This document shows, one piece after another, positions 7,863 to 16,445 of a stretch of 64,000 bases of DNA; within the stretch, counting starts at the first letter, position 1, and each line of letters begins with the position of its first letter. This stretch comes from G020348385 sp964580235 (GTDB lineage Bacteria > Acidobacteriota > Aminicenantia > Aminicenantales > Aminicenantaceae), in the NCBI GenBank assembly GCA_964580235.1, contig CAZOJY010000003.1, positions 1 through 64,000 of the forward strand. Reading direction: 5' to 3'. A model generated the notes under the pieces. The model was not told where the DNA came from and made no database searches. It saw only the letters and a list, made by a program, of their open reading frames with translations. The position numbers were made by a program, and so were the translations under genes.

Positions 7863-9953
7863 ATGGAATTATTAAGCATTTCGAGGCAGAAGTGCCGGTT
7901 GTGCGGCCGTTGTGTACGAGACTGCCCCACCAATGCCTTAATGATCGAGCATGGGAAGGTGGCTCGGATCGAGAGCCGCTGTATCCTCTGCGGCTCCTGT
8001 TACAAATACTGTCCCCACGGCGCGGTCATGCCTCAAACCAGTGTGAAAAAGGTTTTAAAAGCTCTGGATTCAGGGGAGAAGATAGTTGCCTGTCTCGATC
8101 CGACCTTTCCGGCTGTATTGGATGTGGGAACACCCGGTCAGTTGGTGACGGCCCTTAAAAAATTGGGATTTCAAGAAGTCTGGGAATCTGCTCTTGGGGG
8201 AGACCTCATCAGCCGGGAATACAGAAAATGGCTGGGTGACGGCGCTAAAAAATCCTGTATTTCTTCGTTCTGTCCCTCTGTCGTTCTCTATATCGAAAAA
8301 TTTTCGCCTCAGTTGATCGATCGACTCGTTCCTGTCGTATCCCCGATGGTTGCAACCGGAATGGCTGTTAAAAAACTCAGGGGAAAGGAAACCAAAGTGG
8401 TTTTTATCGGGTCCTGTATTTCCAGGATTCACGAACGCAACATCTCCTTCCTGGAAGGGAATGTGGATTGTGTACTGACCTATCACGATATCAAAGGCAT
8501 TCTTGATAAAAAAGGGATAGATCGCGAAAAGCAAGAGGAATCCGAGTTTGATGGACCTCAACCCGGTTTGGGAAGAGTGCTCAGCATCTCAGGTGGAATG
8601 TCCAAATGCATCGGATTTAAGCAGGACCTGATCAATCTGGATTATGTTGTGGCCGCAGGTCCAAGGAGAGCTATACGGGCTGTTCAACAGCTTCAAAGCG
8701 GAGCTTTGCGATCCAAATTTCTCGATGTGCTGTTCTGTCAGGGATGCATCGATGGGCCTATCGTGGACAAAAAAATCTCTGGGCCCAGTCGGAAGCAGAT
8801 GGTTGTGAATTTTTTTCTATCCCAGAACGAACACATCTGGGACAAAGATAAAAACATTCCTGCCCAGCTGAAACCCATGGAGCTTGGACGAGGTTTCTCT
8901 GTTAAAGATGTTTCCTTGGCTGAGCCGAAGGAAGAAGAAATTCAGGCCGTTTTAAACGAGTTGGGTAAAGCGTACCCGAACCGGAATTTGGATTGTGGAG
9001 GATGTGGTTTTAGCACTTGCCGGGAAAAGGCCATCGCTGTCGTGCAGGGTTTGGCCGAAAAAGAAATGTGCATGCACTATCTTCTCGCCCGATCACGACG
9101 TTTGTATTCCCGTTTGAAAAAATCCCATCAAGAACTCAAAATTTCCCTCGAAGAGTTGGAACAGGCCCAGAGGCAGCTTATCCAATCGGAAAAGCTGGCT
9201 TCTCTCGGTCAGCTGGCAGCCGGTGTAGCCCACGAATTAAACAACCCCCTGGGAACTATTACCCTTTTCAGTAATATGCTAAAAAAAGATCTAGCCCAAA
9301 ACGAGAAGTGGGAAAAAGACATCAACCTGATCATTCAGGAAACAGAAAGAGCGGCTAAAATTGTAAAAGATTTGTTGAGTTTTTCACGGGAAACCAAACT
9401 GAAACCCGGACTTGTGAACATCAACAGCCTAATCGAAGAGGCCGTTTCACTTCTTGCAAAGCGGTCTATTTTCCGGAATGTTCAGGTGAAACAAATGCTC
9501 GGATCCTCTATTCCGTCCACGTTTGCCGATCCTGATTTGCTCAAGCAGGTTTTTTTCAATATCATCTTGAACGGGGCGCAGGCTATGGAAGGAAGCGGTG
9601 TCATGACAGTTAGAAGTCAGCCCAAAAACGGGGGAAGAAACATCGAAATCCAGATCGAAGATACAGGAAAAGGAATTACAGAAGAACACCTCCCCCGTCT
9701 TTTTGATCCCTTTTTTACGACAAAAGAAAAAGGAACAGGGCTTGGTTTAGCTTTAGTTTATGGGATTGTATCCAAACATAAGGGGACGATCGATGTGGAG
9801 AGTCAATTGGGAAAAGGAACGACTTTTTTAATAAATTTACCGATTTTAGATCAGAAGGAGTGGATGAGGGGAGAAAAAAAACTCGTTGAGATGAAAAAAG
9901 TGACAGAAGGAGGGGAAGGTGATTCAGAAGAAGACAATCTTATTGGTGGATGA
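7863..9953 (+). CDS. sensor histidine kinase with [FeFe]-hydrogenase-like domain
   Basis: A 696-residue multidomain sensor. In order: two [4Fe-4S] ferredoxin motifs (CRLCGRCVRDCP, CILCGSCYKYCP; about 12-55); an [FeFe]-hydrogenase large-subunit C-terminal domain (about 80-330) retaining cysteines in the three H-cluster loops (SSFCPS, FIGSCIS, LFCQGCIDGP); an extra Fe-S motif (CGGCGFSTC, about 378); a short coiled coil; HisKA (AAGVAHELNNPLGT); and HATPase_c (GTGLGLALVYG). It resembles sensory group C/D hydrogenases thought to couple H2 or redox state to signalling. Loop residues differ from catalytic enzymes, so turnover is doubtful. It is soluble, with no transmembrane segment, and flanked by two receivers. 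Confidence 0.88.
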   Translation: MELLSISRQKCRLCGRCVRDCPTNALMIEHGKVARIESRCILCGSCYKYCPHGAVMPQTSVKKVLKALDSGEKIVACLDPTFPAVLDVGTPGQLVTALKKLGFQEVWESALGGDLISREYRKWLGDGAKKSCISSFCPSVVLYIEKFSPQLIDRLVPVVSPMVATGMAVKKLRGKETKVVFIGSCISRIHERNISFLEGNVDCVLTYHDIKGILDKKGIDREKQEESEFDGPQPGLGRVLSISGGMSKCIGFKQDLINLDYVVAAGPRRAIRAVQQLQSGALRSKFLDVLFCQGCIDGPIVDKKISGPSRKQMVVNFFLSQNEHIWDKDKNIPAQLKPMELGRGFSVKDVSLAEPKEEEIQAVLNELGKAYPNRNLDCGGCGFSTCREKAIAVVQGLAEKEMCMHYLLARSRRLYSRLKKSHQELKISLEELEQAQRQLIQSEKLASLGQLAAGVAHELNNPLGTITLFSNMLKKDLAQNEKWEKDINLIIQETERAAKIVKDLLSFSRETKLKPGLVNINSLIEEAVSLLAKRSIFRNVQVKQMLGSSIPSTFADPDLLKQVFFNIILNGAQAMEGSGVMTVRSQPKNGGRNIEIQIEDTGKGITEEHLPRLFDPFFTTKEKGTGLGLALVYGIVSKHKGTIDVESQLGKGTTFLINLPILDQKEWMRGEKKLVEMKKVTEGGEGDSEEDNLIGG

Positions 9954-10320
9954 TGATCCGGATTTTCTTGAGATGCACAAGGTTGTGCTGATTAATCACG
10001 GCTATGAGGTAACGACAGCCGCCAGCGCTCAAGAAGGATTGGAGAAAGTGAGAACAGAAATGCCCGACTTGATTGTTCTAGATCTGATGATGGAAAAGTA
10101 CGATGCTGGGTTTTCCTTTAGCAAGCAGATCAAAAACGATCCCTTGTTCAAGAAAATCCCGATTTTGATGGTGACAGCCGTTGCCGATGCCACGGGGTAC
10201 AAGTTTTCTTTGGAAAAGGACGGGTACTGGATGAAAACGGATGAGTTTCTCGAGAAACCCATCGAGCCGTCGGTTCTCATCAGCAAAATCGAAAAATTAC
10301 TTGGGAAAAAAGAGGATTAA
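9919..10320 (+). CDS. single-domain response regulator (CheY-like)
   Basis: A 133-residue stand-alone receiver (ILLVDDDPDFLEMHKVV, acceptor D in LIVLDLMM, lysine in FLEKPIEPS). It starts with GTG at 9919 inside the last 35 nt of the kinase gene, behind AGGAGGGG, so translation is coupled. It resembles the receiver part of the 7158 protein, including the DAGF sequence after the acceptor aspartate, indicating a duplicated partner. With no output domain it probably works in a phosphorelay or by protein contact. Confidence 0.9.
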   Translation: MIQKKTILLVDDDPDFLEMHKVVLINHGYEVTTAASAQEGLEKVRTEMPDLIVLDLMMEKYDAGFSFSKQIKNDPLFKKIPILMVTAVADATGYKFSLEKDGYWMKTDEFLEKPIEPSVLISKIEKLLGKKED

Positions 10321-10321
10321 A

Positions 10322-11824
10322 TTGAACAATAAAGCGCGCATCCTGGTTGTTGATGATGAAATGGGAATCCGGGAGGGCTGCAAACGGGCCCTATCTGAGG
10401 AGGGTTATGCGGTTGATGATGCAGAGGATGGCCAGGCCGGGCTCCAGAAAGTGCAGGAGAATGGCTACGATCTTATCCTTGTGGATCTGATGATGCCTGG
10501 GGTAGGAGGCATGGACCTTATAAAAAAAATTCATCATATGAACCCTGAAATCATTATGGTGGTGATCACAGGTTACGCGACGATCGAAACAGCGGTGGAG
10601 GCGACAAAACTGGGCGCATATGATTATCTCCCAAAACCCTTCTCACCTGAGGCACTGGCTGCGGTCGTCAAGCGTGGGCTGGAAAAGAGATTCCTCAGCC
10701 TCGAAGCGAAAAAACTTCATGCCGAGAGAGCTCAGAGGTTGTTGGAACTCGTGAATGAAAGGAGCCGGCTGAGGACCATCATCGGGTGCATGGCTGACGG
10801 CGTATTGGTGGCCAATCTGGAAGGGCGGCTGGTCCTCTGGAATGCCTCCAGCATCAAGATGTTAAAGTCCAGAGGTTTTGATGTTGCCGGAGAGCCTCTC
10901 GAATATTACATTGAGAATGAGCCGCTCATTGCCGCGATCAAAGAGGTCCTGGATTCGGAGGATAAGGGCTTTTCAATGGTGAGCCGTGAGATTTCCGCTC
11001 AGGATCAAAAGGTTATTTTGATGGCCAACATAGCACCTATCAGGGATGAGAACGGCCAAATCCTGGGAGCGGTGACGGTTCTCCGAGACATTACGGCGCT
11101 CAAGGAAATTAACAAGATAAAGTCACAATTTGTCTCGATGGTTGCCCATGAGCTCAGGGCTCCGCTGGCTGCGATCAAAGGGTGGTTGGAGATAATTCTC
11201 TCTGGCGAGGCCGGAGGAGATGCGGAGCAGAATGAGAAATGGCTCCATCGGGCTATGGATCGTTCTGACTCATTATTGACTCTGGTGAATGATCTTCTTG
11301 TGATCAACCGGATGGAATCAGGCAAAATTGTACAAAAGATGGAACCAGTAAAAATAAATGATATTATCAACAAAATCGTGGATTTTTTGAGACCGGATGC
11401 CAAAAAACACAAGGTGTCTATCAAGACCGAATTAAAGGAAGAGCTTCCCTCTATTCAGGCTGATGTTGGAGAAATGGAAAAGCTTTTCACCAACTTAATC
11501 AGCAATGCGATTAAATATAATAAGGAGAATGGATCTGTTACCATACTAGGGAAGGTTAAAGGAAACTTTGTCCAATATGGGGTAAAGGACACAGGAATCG
11601 GAATTTCGGCCGAACACCTCTCCCGCATCTTTGATGATTTCTACCGGGCTAATGATGAGAGGACAAAAAAGATTCCTGGGACAGGTCTCGGTCTCACGAT
11701 TGCCAAAAAAATCGTTAATTCCCATTTCGGACGCATCGAGGCGGAAAGCGAACCAGGCAAAGGAAGCCTCTTTTCTGTGTGCCTTCCCCTTAAGCATCGA
11801 AGAGACAATGAGGTAAAAAAATGA
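10322..11824 (+). CDS. hybrid sensor: receiver-PAS-histidine kinase
   Basis: A 500-residue protein: receiver (ILVVDDEMGIREG, acceptor in LILVDLMMPG, YLPKPF; residues about 5-120), PAS-type sensor (MADGVLVANLEGRLVLWN; about 155-265), HisKA (QFVSMVAHELRAPLAAIKG) and HATPase_c (NLISNAIKYNKENG; GTGLGLTIAKK). I place the start at TTG 10322, two bases after the previous stop with AGAGGA upstream; the longer frame from 10241 would run inside the previous gene. Its TGA overlaps the next gene's ATG. Probably the second kinase of the same redox-signalling operon. Confidence 0.88.
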   Translation: MNNKARILVVDDEMGIREGCKRALSEEGYAVDDAEDGQAGLQKVQENGYDLILVDLMMPGVGGMDLIKKIHHMNPEIIMVVITGYATIETAVEATKLGAYDYLPKPFSPEALAAVVKRGLEKRFLSLEAKKLHAERAQRLLELVNERSRLRTIIGCMADGVLVANLEGRLVLWNASSIKMLKSRGFDVAGEPLEYYIENEPLIAAIKEVLDSEDKGFSMVSREISAQDQKVILMANIAPIRDENGQILGAVTVLRDITALKEINKIKSQFVSMVAHELRAPLAAIKGWLEIILSGEAGGDAEQNEKWLHRAMDRSDSLLTLVNDLLVINRMESGKIVQKMEPVKINDIINKIVDFLRPDAKKHKVSIKTELKEELPSIQADVGEMEKLFTNLISNAIKYNKENGSVTILGKVKGNFVQYGVKDTGIGISAEHLSRIFDDFYRANDERTKKIPGTGLGLTIAKKIVNSHFGRIEAESEPGKGSLFSVCLPLKHRRDNEVKK

Positions 11825-14124
11825 CTTCCAGCGCAAAACACAAGCTTAACGCAATTGTTCATAAGGAAAGCATAGCCCCCTCCATCACGCTATTTAAAAT
11901 TTACACCCCTGTCGTGGCCAATGCCGTGAAAGCCGGACAGTTTGTCGTTGTGAGAACCGATGATTATGCAGAGAGAGTTCCTCTGACTGTAGCTGATAAA
12001 GACCTGAAAGAAGAAACCATCACCCTGATTGTACAGATTGTGGGGACAGCCACACGAAAAATGGATTCCCTGAAACAGGGGGATTCTTTTCTTGACGTTG
12101 TTGGCCCTTTGGGAAAGGCGACAGAGATCACAAAAGGGGGAACTGTGGCGTGTATCGGAGGAGGTGTTGGAGTTGCTCCTGTCTATCCGATCACCCGAGC
12201 GTTTAAAGAGGCCGGAAATCGTATTATCTCTATCGTCGGTGCGCGAACGAAGGAAATGCTTATCCTGGAAGAGGAGATGCGGGCTTTAAGCGATGAGCTT
12301 TATATCGCCACAGATGATGGATCGGAGGGGCATCATGGCTTCGTGACAGATGTTCTCAAGAAAATTCTAGCAGACGGGACTGAGATTAATGAGGTCGTGG
12401 CCATAGGCCCAGGAATCATGATGAAAGCCGTTGCCGATATTACCAGAGAGCCAGGTATCAAAACCATCGTGAGCCTCAACTCTCTGATGGTGGATGGGAC
12501 CGGGATGTGCGGGGGATGCCGGATCTCTGTCGGAGGAGAAAGAAAATTTGTTTGTGTGGATGGGCCTGAATTCGACGGTCATCAGGTCGATTTTAACGAA
12601 CTCATGCAGCGCTCGGAGATGTATGTCCGGGAAGAACATCGGGCCATGTGGGATTATGAGTGCCGTTTACAGCAAGCTGCGGATAAGTTAAAAAGGGCAA
12701 ATAAACGGGAGCCCATGCCCAAGCAGGATCCAAAAATGAGGATAAAGAATTTTGACGAGGTGGCTTTGGGGTATTCCCGGGAGCAGGCCATGCGGGAAGC
12801 CTCCCGCTGCCTCCAGTGCAAAAAGCCCTTTTGTGTGGAGGGATGCCCTGTGGACATCGACATCCCCGCCTTCATCGCCAAAATAAAAGAAGGGGATTTT
12901 ATGGGAGCCATTCATAAAATCAAAGAAAAAAATAGCCTGCCTGCTGTCTGCGGCCGGGTATGCCCTCAGGAGGAACAGTGCGAAATAAAGTGCATCCTCG
13001 GGAAGAAAAAAGATCCTGTTGCCATAGGCCGATTGGAGCGGTTTGTTGCGGACTATGAGTTTGACCTGGGTGAAGTGCGAGTCCCGAAGCTGCCGAAATC
13101 GACCGGGAAAAAAGTTGCTGTGATCGGAGCTGGCCCCGCAGGACTGTCCGCTGCGGGAGAGCTGTGCAAAATCGGCCACAAAGTTACAGTTTTTGAAGCT
13201 CTTCATGCCCCGGGAGGGGTGCTTGTCTATGGGATCCCGGAGTTTCGTCTCCCAAAGAGGATTGTTCAGAGGGAGAGCGATTATATCGGCAAGTTGGGCG
13301 CGGACATCAAGGTCAGCTATATCGTAGGCAAGGCCAAAACCGTGGATCGGCTTCTTCAGAATGGATACGATGCCGTGTTTATCGGAACAGGGGCGGGATT
13401 GCCTCATTTTCTGAACATTCCTGGAGAGAATTTGAACGGCGTTTATTCGGCAAACGAGTTTCTGACCCGGGTGAATCTGATGAAGGCGTATCTCTTTCCG
13501 GAATACAATACTCCCATTCGGCTGGGAAAAAAAATTGCTGTTATCGGCGGGGGAAACGTAGCTATGGATTCAGCGCGGACTTCGCTTCGCCTGGGCGCTG
13601 AGAAAGTCTACTTGGTTTACCGGAGATCCCGCGAGGAAATGCCGGCGCGGGATGAGGAAATCGAGAATGCTTTTGAAGAAGGGATTGAGCCCCGTCTGTT
13701 GACAAATCCAATCCGGATTCTCGGAAATGAAAAAGGGTGGGTGAAGGGATTGGAATGTGTTCAGATGGAATTGACAGAGCCGGATGATTCCGGCCGGAGG
13801 CGTCCCGTTGCGATCGAGGGCACGGAATTTGTCATCGATGCGGATATGGTGGTCGTGGCCATCGGTCAGGGTCCAAATCCGTTGTTGACCTCGACAACAC
13901 CCGACTTGAAACTGACCAGGTGGGGCAACATCGTTGCCGATGAAGACACAGGGAGAACATCTAAAAAAGGTGTGTTTGCCGGCGGTGATATCGTCACAGG
14001 GGCGGCTACGGTGATCCTCGCAATGGGGGCGGGCAAGAAGGCGGCCCGATCCATCGATCAGTACCTGAAAGACGGCAAGTGGGGGGGGTGCTTAGATCCT
14101 CAATGTCGCTCAAGACATGCCTGA
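11821..14124 (+). CDS. NfnA-NfnB-type fusion: ferredoxin-NADP reductase / GltD-like flavoprotein
   Basis: A 767-residue fusion. The N-terminal third is a ferredoxin-NADP+ reductase-like FAD/NAD module with a [2Fe-2S] cysteine cluster (MCGGCRISVGGERKFVCVDG, about 225-245), as in NfnA/SudB. The rest is GltD/NfnB-like: [4Fe-4S] motifs (CLQCKKPFCVEGCPVD, CPQEEQCEIKC), an FAD site (VAVIGAGPAGLSAAGEL) and an intact NADPH site (IAVIGGGNVAMDSA). Such enzymes exchange electrons among NADH, ferredoxin and NADPH, by electron bifurcation where characterised, or act as sulfide dehydrogenase. Overlapping the sensor kinase by ATGA, it is part of the signalling operon. Redox direction is not readable. Confidence 0.87.
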   Translation: MTSSAKHKLNAIVHKESIAPSITLFKIYTPVVANAVKAGQFVVVRTDDYAERVPLTVADKDLKEETITLIVQIVGTATRKMDSLKQGDSFLDVVGPLGKATEITKGGTVACIGGGVGVAPVYPITRAFKEAGNRIISIVGARTKEMLILEEEMRALSDELYIATDDGSEGHHGFVTDVLKKILADGTEINEVVAIGPGIMMKAVADITREPGIKTIVSLNSLMVDGTGMCGGCRISVGGERKFVCVDGPEFDGHQVDFNELMQRSEMYVREEHRAMWDYECRLQQAADKLKRANKREPMPKQDPKMRIKNFDEVALGYSREQAMREASRCLQCKKPFCVEGCPVDIDIPAFIAKIKEGDFMGAIHKIKEKNSLPAVCGRVCPQEEQCEIKCILGKKKDPVAIGRLERFVADYEFDLGEVRVPKLPKSTGKKVAVIGAGPAGLSAAGELCKIGHKVTVFEALHAPGGVLVYGIPEFRLPKRIVQRESDYIGKLGADIKVSYIVGKAKTVDRLLQNGYDAVFIGTGAGLPHFLNIPGENLNGVYSANEFLTRVNLMKAYLFPEYNTPIRLGKKIAVIGGGNVAMDSARTSLRLGAEKVYLVYRRSREEMPARDEEIENAFEEGIEPRLLTNPIRILGNEKGWVKGLECVQMELTEPDDSGRRRPVAIEGTEFVIDADMVVVAIGQGPNPLLTSTTPDLKLTRWGNIVADEDTGRTSKKGVFAGGDIVTGAATVILAMGAGKKAARSIDQYLKDGKWGGCLDPQCRSRHA

Positions 14125-14138
14125 TGGAAAGAGGGGGA

Positions 14139-14726
14139 TTATTTGAGGCGGATGATGTCCAAAATCTTTATTTGCGGATTGAGCATCTGGCCATCTGCAG
14201 ACTGCTGATGAATTTTTTTGACAACTTTCATTCCAGATACCACCTTGCCGAAAGCGGCAAAGCCCTGTCCGTCCGAGTTGCGTTGGCCTCCAAAATCCAG
14301 CCCGGGCTGGTCTCCGACACAGATGAAAAACTCCGAAGAGGCTGTGCCGGGTTTTGATCTGGCCATGGAGATCACGCCGTCCTTGTGAAGGATTCCGGTT
14401 CGATCTGTTGTTTCGTGTTCGATGGGAGGAAGCCTGTTTCCCTGCGTCTCCGGAGTCAGCCCTCCCTGGATGACTTCGATCTTGATTTTTTGATTGGGCT
14501 GGTTGTCCGTTGTGACAACGCGGTAAAAACATCCGTTCTTGTATCGGCCTTCATCCACGTACTTCAGGAAATTGGCGGCTGTGATGGGAACGTCCTGTTC
14601 GTAGATTTCAACTGTGATATTCCCCAGTTCTGTTTTGATTAAAACACGAGGATTTTCCGCTCCTCCCGCCCATAACAGAAAACAACTTATCGCAATTAAA
14701 CTGAACAGCATCCAAAATAGTCTCAT
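14139..14726 (-). CDS. exported cyclophilin-type peptidyl-prolyl isomerase
   Basis: A 195-residue protein with a signal peptide or lipid anchor (LFSLIAISCFLLWAGGAE) and a cyclophilin domain (VLIKTELGNITVEIYEQDVPITAANFLKYVDEGRY ... FYRVV ... GVISMARSKPGTASSEFFICVGDQPGLDFGG). It probably assists protein folding in the periplasm. AAGGAG precedes the ATG. It converges on the Nfn-type gene with a 14-nt gap and lies back-to-back with the VKOR-DsbA fusion, another envelope folding factor. Confidence 0.92.
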   Translation of the reverse strand: MRLFWMLFSLIAISCFLLWAGGAENPRVLIKTELGNITVEIYEQDVPITAANFLKYVDEGRYKNGCFYRVVTTDNQPNQKIKIEVIQGGLTPETQGNRLPPIEHETTDRTGILHKDGVISMARSKPGTASSEFFICVGDQPGLDFGGQRNSDGQGFAAFGKVVSGMKVVKKIHQQSADGQMLNPQIKILDIIRLK

Positions 14727-14807
14727 TTTTTCTCCTTGTGATTCCTCTTTATTCCATTTACATTATCAAAAAACTGGGCCAAAACTCAATGAATCTGAAT
14801 GATTCAT

Positions 14808-14883
14808 AAAAAATGCTGATACCAACATATTTTTCAAAAAAATAAATCTATATATCTATTTTATATACACATCAGCATTTTTT
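14808..14883. repeat. inverted repeat, 13-bp arms around a 50-bp AT-rich loop
   Basis: AAAAAATGCTGAT at 14808-14820 is perfectly complementary to ATCAGCATTTTTT at 14871-14883. The A/T ends could make it a bidirectional terminator, but the 50-nt loop is long for that. A small mobile-element remnant is another option. Confidence 0.55.
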
Positions 14884-14990
14884 ACCCTTCGGGCGAGTCA
14901 ATCTCACCATATCGCCTTCATTGCAGCCTGTTCACGGTAGTACACTACAGCTTCACAGGCCACTTCTTTGCCGCTGCAGCAATCTCAACT

Positions 14991-15006
14991 CGTGAATAAT
15001 CCAGGT
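14991..15006 (+). repeat. copy of dispersed GAATAAT-CAGG motif
   Basis: CGTGAATAATCCAGGT, continuing GAAATGACTTC. The 6931 copy is likewise followed within about 20 bp by ATGACTTC, so similarity extends beyond the core. Confidence 0.5.
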
Positions 15007-15107
15007 GAAATGACTTCTAAAAATATTTCCCCATACCCTTGATTCAGAAGGGAAAAATCGATACTCTTAATTGACATAGTTGATTGAACTGGCCAGAGGA
15101 GCATCTG

Positions 15108-16367
15108 ATGGCAAAAACATTGACTCTGGATGGTGTGCGATGGCCCCGAATTCTGAGCTTTTTCTCCGGGATCGGGATGGTGGCTGCCGCAGTCCTGACA
15201 ATGAGACATTTTTTTCTCGCCAACTATCCCAAAACCATATTCGAAGGATCATTCTGCGACATCAGCGCCTTTTTTAACTGTGACAGTTCTGCTTTTTCTG
15301 CTATTTCCCAGGTTATGGGAATTCCTCTAGGCTATTTTGGAATAATTGTCGGAGCACTTGTGGCTCTTGGCGCTGTTTTTCCTTCGGAAAGCTTTGAACG
15401 CACCAATTCCTTTATTGCCTTGCTCAATATCCTGGGCGTTATCGTGCTCCTTGTCTACTCTGTGTTCTTCATGGGTAGCCTGTGTCTCCTCTGCACGGGC
15501 TTCTACATTTTTTCTCTGCTGAGTTTTTATCTTTTTTGGAGATATGGAATCGGCCGGAAACGAAGAGGTTCTTTATTGTCTTTTTTTCGGCCCTCTCCTA
15601 AGATGCTTGTGACTTTTGCGTGTTTCACGGTCCTCGGGGCTTACGGGATGGTGCTGTATCATCAAGCAATAAAGGATGCCCAGGCGGCGGTGACCTTACG
15701 AATTATCAAACAGTTCCGCGAGCTCCCTGTTGTCGGCAATCCCAGCATCATTTCCCCCTATTGGACAGTCCAGTCGAGTGAATATTTTGAGGATGTCCCC
15801 ATCCAGGTTATCGAGTTTGCAGATTTTCTCTGTCCGGACTGTTTATTTCTCAGTCAAGAATTCGACAAATTAAAAGAGGAATTCGCCGGGAAGATCAATA
15901 TCGCTTATCAGTTCTTTCCGCTTGAGGGACTTTGTAACTCGGTCGTCCGCGAAAAGGATATTCATCACGGGGCCTGTGAGCTGGCTTATATTGCGGCATA
16001 CGACCCGGCCCAATTCGCCGCAATCCATGATGAAATTTTCGCCAACTTTAACGAGGCCAGAAATCCGGAATGGCGCCGGGAATTGGCGGCCAAATACAAC
16101 GTGGAAGAGGCCTTTAGCGACCCCGTTACCCAGGAGATTGTACGTTCCATTGTCAATACTGGAATGGAGTATGAAAAAACCTCTGACCAATATGCCTACG
16201 GCATCCGCTCCACGCCGACCATGATAATCAACGGCCGGATGATTATCGGAACCCTGCCCTATGAACAAATGCGGGCGATATTCCAGGACCTTGTTGACGA
16301 ATTCGAGGGACGATCAAGATTTCTAGAGCAGTGGGTTCCGCCCAAAGGCCGAAAAGTCAAACAATAA
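15108..16367 (+). CDS. VKOR-DsbA fusion, disulfide-bond formation protein
   Basis: A 419-residue membrane protein. The N-terminal half has about five transmembrane helices of the vitamin K epoxide reductase family, with the loop cysteine pair (FCDISAFFNCDSS) and the CLLC active site after the fourth helix. The C-terminal half is a DsbA-like thioredoxin fold (FADFLCPDCLFLSQEF, CPDC active site; STPTMIING, with the cis-proline TP). VKOR reoxidises the DsbA-like domain using quinone, so the fusion is a self-contained oxidative folding system of the envelope. The start is at 15108, with GAGGAG 6 nt upstream. Confidence 0.92.
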   Translation: MAKTLTLDGVRWPRILSFFSGIGMVAAAVLTMRHFFLANYPKTIFEGSFCDISAFFNCDSSAFSAISQVMGIPLGYFGIIVGALVALGAVFPSESFERTNSFIALLNILGVIVLLVYSVFFMGSLCLLCTGFYIFSLLSFYLFWRYGIGRKRRGSLLSFFRPSPKMLVTFACFTVLGAYGMVLYHQAIKDAQAAVTLRIIKQFRELPVVGNPSIISPYWTVQSSEYFEDVPIQVIEFADFLCPDCLFLSQEFDKLKEEFAGKINIAYQFFPLEGLCNSVVREKDIHHGACELAYIAAYDPAQFAAIHDEIFANFNEARNPEWRRELAAKYNVEEAFSDPVTQEIVRSIVNTGMEYEKTSDQYAYGIRSTPTMIINGRMIIGTLPYEQMRAIFQDLVDEFEGRSRFLEQWVPPKGRKVKQ

Positions 16368-16445
16368 TTTTGTTTGTGTTATCTTGAATGATTTTTGCGA
16401 ATGGGTGCTGGATAGGGTACTACCTTATGGAGCTTCCCATATATT

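Larger units (their letters stand above)
14727..15107. other. intergenic region with long inverted repeat and open frame lacking a start
   Basis: This 381-bp divergent spacer holds a 13-bp inverted repeat (14808-14820 / 14871-14883) and a dispersed motif copy at 14991-15006. A plus-strand frame without an ATG is open from 14820 to a TAA at 14997-14999; it ends ...HYSFTGHFFAAAAISTRE. That frame may be a repeat-derived remnant. A TTGATT near 15039 could be a -35, but I see no good -10. Confidence 0.45.

Noticed and set aside
10241..10321. Extended N-terminus of the hybrid kinase from the upstream ATG
   Set aside because: Those 27 codons lie within the preceding receiver gene, and a TTG with a proper ribosome site starts right at the receiver domain.
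15071..15076. TTGACA as the -35 of the VKOR-DsbA gene
   Set aside because: The sequence 17 nt downstream is CAGAGG, within the ribosome site, so it cannot be a matching -10.
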